30,163 bases of DNA, taken from NCBI GenBank assembly GCA_036897625.1, contig JAYMTA010000380.1:1-30163 (forward strand), written 5' to 3'. The position numbers were made by a program, and so were the translations under genes. Under the pieces are notes generated by a model that saw only the letters and a list, made by a program, of their open reading frames with translations, searched no databases and was not told the origin of the DNA. This DNA is from Pelargonium cotyledonis (Eukaryota; Streptophyta; Magnoliopsida; Geraniales; Geraniaceae). How positions within the stretch are numbered: the first letter of the stretch is position 1; each line of letters begins with the position of its first letter. Shown piece by piece: positions 18,690 to 28,400 of the stretch.

Positions 18690-21600
18690 TCCTGTAAGAA
18701 GGAGATAGACACATTCAGCCATAAACGTGAAATGAAACATAGATTATTATATATGACAGTCAATGACCGGAAGTTGAATTGGAAGATGATAACAGTTCAA
18801 CAAAAAAACTTGGGTAGCGTTTGGATTAGAAATTCTGAAATAAGATTCTCAATGCAAAGCTATTTTAATGACCGAAATAGGGCTGGCTATTTGGGTCTTG
18901 AATGGTGTCACGAATAAGTTTAAGCAGGTTTCGTTTCAACTTAATCGGGTTCGTGTCAAGTTTGAATAGACTAACTCAGCCCGTTTAACAGGTCACGTTC
19001 GGGTTGAAACGTACTCATTTACTTAAACGGGTCGTGTAAACCGTTTATTGACACCTATTTTAAGGACAAAAATGTAAAATTTGAAACATAATAGTGTAAA
19101 ATGACCCATATAAATTAATTGGGCCAAATATATCTGGTCGTGCCAGCCGCCGGTCAATATCAGCCTCATTCATTTAGACGTGTCACGTAGTATAACTTTG
19201 AACTCAACTAACTAAACTTGTTAACCGTGTCAACCAGCTCATAAACGGGTCGTGTTTGTGTCATGTTATTCGACCCATTTAACATAATACTAAACTCTAG
19301 ACACGATACATGAATACAATTTGTCACCCCTACTAAAAAGTATTAATCCAAACACGACGAATTGAAATCTCATTCTTATTCAGATTCCAAAACAAAAGTT
19401 CTAATCCAAACGCTACCTTTAAGTTTCACGGAAACTTTAAACTTTCAAGATTAAGTAGGAAAGTTGAGAATGTACTATAATAGTGGAACAACTCATAAAC
19501 TTGGAAGGATTGATAGAAGAACTTACACATATCATTAAATGAAACAATCGGAATCTTTTCTCCACCCTTTATTAGGCGAACCTTCCCTGCAGGGTTTTAA
19601 GAAGCATCACATTAATGGTGACTTAATTTTCGGATCGGGTCGGGCAACCACACAGGCTGTTGATGTAACACAGGTGTAAACCCGAAATGTGTGGGTTCAA
19701 CATCTTTTCAACCCGAAGCCCAAATAGCCAGCTCCACAACCATATGTGACTCTAAAACTAGTAGGCTGAAAAGCTACCAACTTCAAACACACAACATTCT
19801 TAGGAACAAGAAATAATCACTTTATTCATGAACCTACTTCTTGGTATGACATGAACTCAGCTCTTATAAAAGATTTTTAAAAATGATAGGCTAGAGGTTG
19901 AGCAACAAATTAGCATACCATCCCCTCGTACGCATATCTCTGGAATATTCTTAACCTGACCATTGATGCTGTCATTGTGAACTCTAGTTTCAATAGAACC
20001 CTCAACGTAAACTGAAGAACTGAACAAAAGGTTCATGTATTAGACAGAAATAGTGTACATATATATATATATAATTTAACACTTCAGAAAAAAATGAATG
20101 TATACTTTTTAACCAATTGACGAACTGCATAAGCCCCCAATTCTTCATTGTGAACAACAATCCGATGCCATTGAGCAGGCCTTGAAGCCAGTCTGTTTCC
20201 TGAAATTCTTTGGTCACGCAGTCCCCCTGTCCCAACTGTAAAGATAGTCATTGTTCGACCGCTCCTCAAGATCTTCTGCACAGGGAGTTGTCCAACTTTT
20301 CCACAAATGATTGCCTGTGTACAAACAGACTTGATATAAATCTTTCATTGGATAGAATACAGGGAACTGAAGAAGAGTGAGTCTCCAGGTCTTAAAGAAT
20401 ACAACAGAGGACAAATAGCATAATCATCTAAAGTACACCCCAACAACAACCAAGCCTTTCCCCAAGCAATGTTGGAGCTGGCACATGAAGATGTATCTAA
20501 CATGATCATATCTTTTCTCACCACTTCTACTTATTTTCAACCAATTTGATTCTAAAGCCTCATCTCGATCTATCTAATATGACACTAATCCATATTTACT
20601 CTTATCAACTAAGACAATATCATCTACAAACAACAAGGGACATCATCTTAAAGAAGTCGTCTGAGCTCATCAATGATCAAGGCATAGCGTAGTTGCATAT
20701 GACGAGGAACATAAAATTAAGTTTAATTTATTATCCAGTCTCTACTTCAGGAGTGAAGGACATGGTTGGAAGACTCATAAATGATGAATGAATAGTCAAC
20801 TTTTAAATGAGAGAGTGAGCATTGATGCATGTAGCATACATACAAATTCAACTTATAACACAATGAAGCAAGTAACATCTTTTAAAAAGGTCTAAAATAC
20901 ATTATAGCAATATATTTAGTGTAAAAACCAATACCCTATACCTTATGCACTCCACGAAAACCCCAACCTTTGCTTGGATTCACAGTATGGGGTTCTAACA
21001 CAGGTTTTTTCTGATTAAACTTATCACTGCGCGAAAACTCCTTCTCCACTTTATCGATCTTATCACTGGAGTCAAAGAACTCATCCTCCACTTTACCAAT
21101 CTTATCACTGGAGTCAAAGAACTCTTCCTCCACTTTACCAATCTTTTGGTCACCACCATCGCCATCGAACGACTCAGACGAGTATCTTGACAAGAAGGAC
21201 CTTTGCACTCCCACAACTACAGATTCATATAAAACATGGCCATAAATTTTACATAACACAAAATTCCACAAATTCAAACTATTAAAGCTTAAACCTTGAG
21301 TCCCTGTTACATGTATGACAAAAGTTCTCACAGAAAAAAAAAATCAACAATAAACACAAACTACTACGAAATTCAATGAGGTTTTTTTAATTGATCTAAT
21401 ACAAATCTGATATACAGTAGTTGAAGTAAGCATAAACTGAATCGGAGAATGGTGGAATAAACACTAGCATCATGGACTGATCTGAAAACAAACACATGTC
21501 AATATCTTTACACAACATGGGAGGGCGTGCTTACTAGTGAAGTAAGCACTTCTGCACTCCCACAACTACATATTGATATACATTCCGCAATAAACCTTAT

Positions 21601-21953
21601 ATCGCCAGTTACATGTGTGACAAAAGTTCTCACCAGTAAAAAACAAACATCTTCAATAACAAGAACAATAAACTGAACTGATTCAGAGACAAAAACATCC
21701 AAAACAATCAAGAAAACAAAACAAAAAAATCCAGAAAAACAGCTAGTTCGAATTTACACCGGCAAAAGAACCATCAAAACAACACATTTGCGAGACCAGA
21801 GTTGCATTTAGCGGTGCAAAAATGACATTAATGAAAATCTGATAAACAGTAGCTGAAGTAAAACACATGATGAACCGGTGAATGGTGCGACAAAACCTAG
21901 CATTATCGACTGATCTGCGAACACACACACACATCTACATCTTCATACAACAT

Positions 21954-21997
<44 letters not shown>

Positions 21998-22086
21998 AGT
22001 GAAGCAGTGGAGGTTGAAGAAGCAGAGAGCCTAGAGTGCTTGGAAATTGCTGCAGCGATCAAGCTCATTTTCATCGCCATCGCCAT
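18690..22086 (-). CDS. MTSSB: Single-stranded DNA-binding protein, mitochondrial
   Basis: A bacterial-type SSB with an OB fold that coats single-stranded mitochondrial DNA in replication and repair. Minus-strand coding exons: 21996-22086, 20942-21216, 20106-20314, 19919-20019, 19527-19586, and 18690-18691, the last completing a stop split by the intron (T|GA). This predicts 245 residues. An Ala/Ser/Arg-rich N-terminus (MAMAMKMSLIAAAISKHSRL) is a likely mitochondrial transit peptide. Residues 55-95 are three tandem acidic repeats. The SSB core starts near 110 (KGWGFRGVHKAIICGKVGQ) and contains GRTMTIFTVGTGG, PAQWHRIVVHNE and SSVYVEGSIETRVHNDS. The Arabidopsis orthologue (At4g11060) is about 201 residues; most of the extra length is the acidic repeat. 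The C-terminus is uncertain: the protein ends SFNDM, about five residues short of what I expect, so the last junction may be wrong. Introns are rich in repeats. Confidence 0.88.
18813..19417. mobile_element. TIR transposon with 19-bp perfect inverted ends, nested insertion inside
   Basis: The left end ggtagcgtttggattagaa (18813-18831) and the right end ttctaatccaaacgctacc (19399-19417) are perfect inverted repeats. The element lies in the last SSB intron. It is interrupted by a second repeat (18878-19332). Without that insert it is about 150 bp, MITE size. The end sequence GTTTGGATTA is reminiscent of PIF/Harbinger MITEs, but no clear target duplication was found, so the superfamily is an inference. 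Confidence 0.7.
18878..19332. mobile_element. hAT-like non-autonomous element nested in a MITE
   Basis: The ends TAGGGCTGGCTATTTG (left) and, in reverse, TAGGGGTGACAAATTG (right) form an imperfect inverted repeat beginning TAGGG, as in hAT-type elements. The interior is rich in AAACGGGTCGTGT and CGGGTTCGTGTC words. No 8-bp target duplication was recognised. Fragments with similar ends lie at about 18310-18375 and 19630-19737. Confidence 0.55.
20430..20650 (-). mobile_element. RTE-type LINE relic in SSB intron 2
   Basis: On the minus strand 20580-20640 translates to PLLFVDDIVLVDKSKYGLV, matching the catalytic [FY]xDD motif of plant LINE reverse transcriptases. A short degraded stretch (EALESNWLKISRS) follows. 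Then comes GGCTTGGTTGTTGTTG at about 20440-20457, the repeated 3' end typical of RTE-type LINEs. The part between is largely deleted. It lies in the same orientation as SSB. Confidence 0.65.
21023..21145 (-). repeat. Coding minisatellite in SSB exon 2, 3 units
   Basis: Three adjacent units on the minus strand, 21104-21145 (42 bp), 21062-21103 (42 bp) and 21023-21061 (39 bp), encode KIGKVEEEFFDSSD, KIGKVEDEFFDSSD and KIDKVEKEFSRSD. All lengths are multiples of three, so copy number can change without breaking the frame. The segment is an acidic linker between transit peptide and OB fold. Confidence 0.9.
21217..21995 (-). repeat. Tandem duplication inside SSB intron 1
   Basis: Two diverged copies are visible: about 21205-21545 and about 21548-21999. 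Shared landmarks are GCACTCCCACAACTAC (true exon 2 start, repeated at 21554-21569), GTTACATGT-TGACAAAAGTTCTCAC, ACAGTAG-TGAAGTAA, GAATGGTG and CGACTGATCTG/GGACTGATCTG. The unit ran from the 3' end of exon 1 to the 5' end of exon 2, so the junction contains an exon-like remnant with splice signals (21535-21565). Confidence 0.75.
21957..21994. repeat. (GA)n microsatellite at the SSB intron 1 donor
   Basis: A pure GA tract of about 19 dinucleotides sits directly next to the 5' splice site on the minus strand, so the intron begins GTCTCTCTCT. Length changes would act right beside the donor. Confidence 0.9.
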
Positions 22087-23294
22087 GTTTTGCAGTGGAG
22101 ACGAAAGAGAAAGGGTTTTAGAGAAAATAATGGGTTTTGAGCTCTGTGTATATTTTGATAGACCCTGTGACCCGGCTTGAGTTCGGGTGGGTCTACTAGC
22201 GGGTCAAGTGATTGAACCACTAACAATTTCTTCATAAATCCAACAATTTACAAAACTCAAATGCATGAAATGTAATTGCGTCTATTCTCATAGTCTCACC
22301 AAACTTTTATATAAATTGGTTGGATCCATTTTATACAAATGAGATTGCAAATTTTCAGGTTTCAATTAATATTTAACGGTTGAGTGAGTTGACACAAATT
22401 GAATTGAACTGAATATAAATCTACTTAAAATTGTATCGCGTCACAACTGATCTCGATCAAAGATTAATAATAGTCATTGTAATTCATGCAGTAAGCGTAA
22501 ATTTATACTTCATTTGACCACAGATCATTATAGTGGTCGACATTTTACTTTGACAATTATTTTCAGAATTTTAAAATGAAATGGAAAATAGAAGATAATG
22601 GAAGTCATTTCACAGTTTTATTATATTCATGAATTAACAAGAGAAACAAATGGATCAATTTATTGTTTAGGTTACATAAAGTCGGTCTCTTTTTATTCCT
22701 CCAAAGAAGTTTGAAACCGAGACTTTAGTGAAAATCCAAAACACTAAAGCGATGTCCCAACAATTTTTTTTCTAAATGAAGATATATATGTTGCTACTGA
22801 ACCCAAAAATATTCGATCTTATACCGATCTAAAATCCGAATTGCCAACATTCAGGATTATGAGAACTCAAGTGTCCACAACATACATTTTATATACATCC
22901 TTGAAACTCTCAGGAGAGCTTCAAATATTACAAAGATGTTAAAATAAAAACATAGCATCTCTGCATATCATAAATAAGGGTATGATGAGAAATTTTAAAT
23001 ATAAAATAAATTTTCTCTTCAAAACCTTTGTTGAAGACTTGAAGTTACAATATAAAATAACGCCGAGGTTCACCAAAATGGAAACATCAATGACAGATCG
23101 GTTAGACCTTTATCAAATCCTACTGAAAAGTTCACTAGAAATCAGAATTCGTTAAATAAATAAGATACGATTATTTTGGTATCTGCCGATCGTGTTCATA
23201 ATTGTACCGCCGGAAACAACTCAAAAGTTGGCATGGATGGTTTCAGAGGAAAAAAAATCGGAAATTGACCAATCATTTCGTACCTTGACTTCTA
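22087..23294. other. SSB upstream region and AT-rich spacer
   Basis: The SSB promoter must lie in the first few hundred bases above 22086; no clear TATA box or element could be fixed. The rest is AT-rich with no gene or recognised transposon. Confidence 0.45.
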
Positions 23295-23687
23295 TCAATC
23301 ATCGTTTCTGTTCGCAGTGGAGAGCGAGTCTCCAGACGCACTAGCATCAGCTTCGAGCTCACACTTCTCTCTCTCCCCGGCCTTTTCTAACAAATACTGA
23401 GTTCTCAACCCAGACTCCAACAGCTCTTGTACCACCTTTCGTCCCTGTTCTGTCAGCTCGGCCTCATTCTTTCCCATAACTCTATTGCCTGTATCCTGAG
23501 ATTCGCTGTCGGGATTCTCATTGACATTACCCGATTCCCCAGCAAGAGCTTCTCTCCTCTGCTTTTCCTCTTCTAATAGCCGCTTCCTTTGCCATTCCTG
23601 GAAGGCGTCTTCATCAATTTCCCCAGCCTCTGCACGAATCAAACACATAGTAAATACAATGCTCATCAACGTGATCATCAAAAACAT
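23295..23687 (-). CDS. Hypothetical 130-residue protein, possibly secreted
   Basis: The minus-strand open frame begins ATG 23687 and ends TGA at 23295. I do not recognise the family. The first 19-21 residues (MFLMITLMSIVFTMCLIRA then EAGE) look like a signal peptide, with an A-E-A cleavage pattern. The rest is strongly charged and probably helical (QEWQRKRLLEEEKQRREA, TEQGRKVVQELLES, RTQYLLEKAGEREKCELEAD) with one cysteine, ending in a Ser/Asp/Asn-rich tail. GC content is higher than the surroundings, which supports coding. Alternatively TTCGTGCAG before EAGEID is a splice acceptor and the hydrophobic leader is intron. Joining it to the SSB-like exon relic upstream gives an immediate stop, so that relic is not its first exon. 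A TATAAAT lies only about 20 bases before the ATG. Confidence 0.45.
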   Translation of the reverse strand: MFLMITLMSIVFTMCLIRAEAGEIDEDAFQEWQRKRLLEEEKQRREALAGESGNVNENPDSESQDTGNRVMGKNEAELTEQGRKVVQELLESGLRTQYLLEKAGEREKCELEADASASGDSLSTANRNDD

Positions 23688-23910
23688 GTTTGATCAATTC
23701 ATTTATAGCAGAAAACAGGGGAAACACGTCCGATTTAAAAAGCTATAAAAAAGTTAGGGAACACATAAAGTCAAGTGTCCAACACGGGAGTGTCCAAGTA
23801 ACGGATATGAATCAGACATGGATATGTTGAGAAGATGAGAGTTTCCGTGCATTATAGATAACTGACATTTAAAGAGATGACTAAGGGAAGAATGACATGA
23901 ACTAGCATAC

Positions 23911-23985
23911 CATCGGCTGGAACCGACACCTCCTGAACGTTCTTAACCTGACTATTGAATCTGTCATTAACATCAACTGAAGAAC
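23911..23985 (-). pseudogene. Decayed copy of SSB exon 4 with intron flanks
   Basis: The sequence matches the SSB exon at 19919-20019 and its flanks: the donor GATG-GTATGCTA, the acceptor TGCAG-TTCTTCAGTT, GGTTAAGAA inside, and the TA-rich intron upstream. Relative to the original it has a 27-bp deletion and one inserted base, so the frame is lost. It was copied as DNA, since intron flanks are included, and no other SSB exon is near it. Confidence 0.75.
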
Positions 23986-24019
23986 TGCATAAAAGGTCCA
24001 AGTATTAGAGATAAACAAA

Positions 24020-24135
24020 CAGTGTGTATATATACATACATATATGTATGTATGTATGTATATATATATATATATGTATGTATGTATGTATATATGTATG
24101 TATGTATGTATGTATATATAGTGTATATACATTGT
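24020..24135. repeat. (TA)n/(TATG)n compound microsatellite
   Basis: Alternating TA and TATG/TGTA runs cover about 115 bp. The position corresponds to a short TA tract in the intron beside the true SSB exon (about 20056-20072), so the tract expanded after, or was copied with, the duplicated exon fragment. Confidence 0.85.
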
Positions 24136-24373
24136 AGTCTGTAGTTGGTATATATATGTGTGTATTTTTATAGTTTTACTAATTTTATAGTAAAATACTA
24201 ATAAATTAATAGTATTAGCTAATAGATATGTTTTTTTAATTAAACAAAAAAAAACTCAAAATTCTAAAAATTCTTCATTAGCATAAAAATGGTGAGGTGT
24301 CAACCTCATGCATTCTCACCACTTTTAATATTATTAAGATATGATTTTTATTTTTATATTAAAATAATTCTTA

Positions 24374-24439
24374 ATCCCTCCATTCAAAATGAGGGTCTAA
24401 ATTTAGACAAACATGACACTCATTTTGAGACGGAGGGAA
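24374..24439. mobile_element. Stowaway-like MITE, 66 bp
   Basis: The inverted ends ATCCCTCCATTCAAAATGAG and CTCATTTTGAGACGGAGGGA are flanked by TA on both sides (24372-24373 and 24440-24441). They match the terminal repeats of the 206-bp MITE at 12085. It is almost nothing but its two ends, so it is an internally deleted derivative. Confidence 0.75.
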
Positions 24440-24469
24440 TATTATTTATTTATTGTGTGTGTACTTTGA

Positions 24470-24897
24470 CGGTGGATTGGTGGGGGCTATTTGGCGGCGG
24501 GTCCCAAGGATTTTGCCGGATGTGGACTTGGAGTTCCAGGCCTATAAGAATTAGGGTTGATGGAAAGTTTCGCGACTCTCAGGGTAGATACAGGTTCCGA
24601 GATCAACGTGTAGAAGGTGGTTTGATTCGACTGAGGAGAAGAAAGTCTAACTTGTTCAGCATTGGTAGGACAGATCGGAAAAAAATCAGACTTGCCTCAT
24701 GCCCTTGATCTGATTTAGGCTCCCCATGGAGGCCATGGGGAGTTGCTTTGGTTAAGATTGACTTTGTGTGATTTAGGTTTGTTTGCTTAGTAGTTGCTAA
24801 TTTTAAGTCGGTTATTTGCTCTTGTACTTTCGTTATGTTTCTGCTTTATTTTGTTTTCAATAAAAGTCAATCTCAGTTCAAAAAAAATAAGTTACTA
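24470..24897 (+). mobile_element. Polyadenylated retrocopy-like segment of unknown source
   Basis: This segment has higher GC than its surroundings and an open stretch on the plus strand (GDGKFRDSQ-type Arg-rich peptide, ending in a stop near 24708). A 3' part follows with TTTTCAATAAAAG (poly(A) signal, about 24856-24868) and a run of A at 24880-24888. That layout fits the 3' end of a retrotransposed transcript or a LINE. No target duplication and no known domain was recognised. It could also be a remnant of an ordinary gene. Confidence 0.35.
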
Positions 24898-25480
24898 GTT
24901 TGACTAAGTTCGGATTATCTTATAAAAGGATCCAACTCGGTATTTAATCACAATTAAAATTGTTCATCTCTTTTCATATATATGTTTGATAGGATTCAAA
25001 ACCGATAGCTCCTCCCATAATCTCAGCTTTTGCCAAACTGCCTTATATTTTTTGCCTCTAATTCTCTTATTGATAAATGCTTAAAATTCTACTTGCATCA
25101 ATTTGCAAGTTAATATCTCCTAAAAAGCCAGAATGCCCTAATTTTATCGACAGCCAAAAATCAATGAACTGAAATATCTACACGTATGAGCTGCAAAAGT
25201 TATGTAAACCTCCCAAACAAAGCCTTAAGTAAAACAAATCTTTATTTGAGATTAGCTACAAAACTCAGAAGAGTTGGTCCAGTGTTTCTCCCAGTATCTT
25301 ACTTTTACATTTGAAACAGAAAGAATAATTAATAATTGGTTTTTAGTTTGAGGTAAAGGTAAATTTACCGAGCACCAGACCCTATCCACTTTTTCCAGGA
25401 AAAAAATTACATTCCACAAGAACAACACATTATACACCATGTGTTTACAAAGATCAGAATCTGATCTTTAAGCCATATGA
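24898..25480. other. FBL17 3' flank
   Basis: AT-rich sequence. The 3' untranslated region of the F-box gene probably extends to about 25,240 on the minus strand. No gene was seen; the open frame at 25252-25440 is not supported. Confidence 0.45.
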
Positions 25481-28400
25481 TCAGTCCACAAGCACATTAC
25501 ATAGCCGTCTCTCGACCCTCTTTTGCTTCTTATTTTCATCAGACGGCTGCAAAAAGAGAAGTAAAGTCATGTTAAGCTTTCCAAATCAGATTTGCATCAG
25601 TGAAATGCAACATTGCCAATATGAGATTAATCTTGTGTTAATACAAGTTTTAGAATGTTACCTGCTGATAGAGAAATTGTGGCACACGAACTCTCTTGGA
25701 GCTATCAGCTAAACGTTTACATGGGAAGTTGTTTTCCAAGGCAGCAAAATCATTACGAACCTGCAGGCAAAGAAGTGCAAAACTAAGAACAATTGATTTG
25801 ACTAGAGTAATGATAGAAATTGACAGAGCATATACCAGGCCACAAGAATCAGAGAACAAAGTTAAGGTGTGCTTAGAATCATTACTACGTGTTAAACTTT
25901 ATGAACACCTAACCTATGAAGCACTCTCATCTTCTCAACACCTATGTCCAATATGTATGACACTCAGATCTCTTAAGATACATGTCCCATAGTTTATTAA
26001 TAATGTTTTTAAGCGGACATGAGTATGGCATGTTGTGTATTCCCCTATTTTCTTAAAACAAATTGATAGAATGAGTTCCATTCTAAAACATATTGACAAG
26101 CATGAATTGATGCAACTTATATGCAGTAATATAGAAAATATTATCATTTATTATTATTAGACATATTCTTTGCGTATCATGTCTATGATTTTATAAATAT
26201 TGTGTTGCCGTATCCATGCCATATCGTGTCACGTATCTCATATCCGTGTCTATGCAACACAGCACCTAAACTATACAAAAATTAAAACACCATGACACGG
26301 CAAAACAAAATTACAATTTGGTCATTCAATTCTGTATATCAAATTTTACCAAAGACCAGGCAGAGCATGTAACCATCAGCTTGCAGATTATATAAATTCA
26401 AATGAAGTAATGACTTGCCTGGCTTTGGATGGCCCCAAGCAACAACTCTTGACAGCCTGATGCATGTACACTTTCTAAGCTAGGGCATTGAAGAAGCAAT
26501 CTCTCTGGGGATATTAAAAAAAACATAATTAATTACATTGAAATGTTAACAAAAGAATATTTTATAGTGCACTGATGTTTAAGATCAGTGCCAACAGAAG
26601 ACATCAGAAGCACACCTGGATACAAATTGTTACAGGAGTTGAGATTCAGTTCCTCAAGTTTTGGGCAATTCAAGTATAGGGACTGCATTTGAAAGAAGAA
26701 GAAGAAACTAAGATAATCATACGAAGAAAATTATAATTATACAAATCGTGCATTGTAGATTCATAATCTTACATCTAGACCAGAACAGCCCCACAAACTG
26801 AGCTTTTTCAACCGGGCATGTTTAACAATTAGTTTCTGATATATAAGGTGTAGCTTGCTGTTGGATGTTTTCGGTAATTCAAGATCGCTGCTTTTTTCTG
26901 AGGTGGGAATTTCGGAATTGGGATCACATATGGTCATTCCACAGTCCATTAGCTCAAGAAAAGGCAATTGAGCTGTAGCAAACTGGATGCCACCTGGAAA
27001 CAAAGGCATCAACTGCTAAGTGAGAAAGTTCGGTAAAATAAAATCTGCAGTGTAAATCTAATTATATCGCATTAGATACAAGTTGAGCTTACTTGAGGTG
27101 ACATTTGGACACAAGGCAAGTAGCAGTCTTGATAGTGTATCGGTGAATACATTGCAGATCATTCCAATGCCACCGTCACTAATACTAGACCTGGAACCAA
27201 TGACTAGTATAAGTAATGAAAACTCAATAGACTAACCGAAGCAAACAAAGTAATCATTTTATGTCTCTTTGAGCTAAACACTATTTACAAAGTCTATTTT
27301 ATAAGAATAACCATTCCCAGAAGCACTAGTTTCCTATAACACGTCATTGTTTCACTATCTAATATACGTACACTGAAAGGTAGCAAGACATGTGAGGAAC
27401 CATACCCGCTCAGATCAAGCAATTCTAGGTTTGAGTAACTAGAAGCAATTGCAGCAACAGATGCATCAGTGATATCTGTTCCAAGAACAAGTGAAAGCAT
27501 CCGCAATCCCCTGAACAAGTAACAAGCAAGCTTAATAAATAGTTTTTGGGAAAATATGAACCCACCAATGATTCAATGACACAAAACAAATCAAAAGATG
27601 GGTCAAAAGCATTAAAGATCATATTCCCCATCAAATGATTTGAAGAATATAAGAACCAATTCCAATGTCCGTGTAATTAAAAATGAAATTAGAACCAGAT
27701 TATTTGACAAACCTCAAGCTTGCAGCTGCTAAAGCAAGCACAACAGAATGAGAAAGCCTGAATGATGCAATGTGTATGTTTTGCAACCTTGGGCAAGTTC
27801 TTCCAAGACCATCAACCAAAGAAGTGAGGTCAGTACTGTCATTTTCTTGGCGAGAAAATTCAAGGGAAATCTCTTTCAAACTGGGGCAATTGAATACCTA
27901 CAAAGAAAAGGAAATTAACTAAATACAAATAACAAAGTATGAGAGGAAATTATCATCTAGATGCGAATAATAAACAGGCACGATGCTCACCATCTTTGAA
28001 AGGGAATGAAGATCTGAAAGCCAAAGTGTAGAAAGACTTGACGAACAAAGAGAAAAACCTCCTAAATTAGAACACCCTTCTATCTTAAGGCTTGTCAGAC
28101 ATCGTTTATCCGCAACAAAGCGACCCAACTCATTTCTGTAGGTGATCATACAATGCATCCAATTAATCACATAATTTTAACATAACCTGTAGCATAGATT
28201 ATATATTGCCAGTGACCTATATGGATTGTTCACCCTAAACACAAGAATAGGTTAAGTATGCAATAAAAATGTGGTAATATATTATGCACTAGAACATAAA
28301 TCACTAATTCATGCAATAAACATATCCAACAGGCAGCAGAGTATAATCATCTATAAATCTATAATCACATCAAAAACGTTGACAGACATTGCTTCATACA

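Noticed and set aside
23765..23840. Degenerate ACACG/GTGTCC-rich stretch, with a similar one at 26000-26260
   Set aside because: Similarity between the two is loose and no ends or target duplication could be fixed, so no element is called.
23295..23985. A chimeric gene joining the SSB-like exon (23911-23985) to the 130-codon frame
   Set aside because: The splice sites look suitable, but an inserted base in the exon copy shifts the phase and the join reads TGA immediately.
23902..24132. Tyr/Ile-rich open frame over the TA/TATG microsatellite
   Set aside because: It is translation of simple repeat DNA and does not follow the SSB reading frame.
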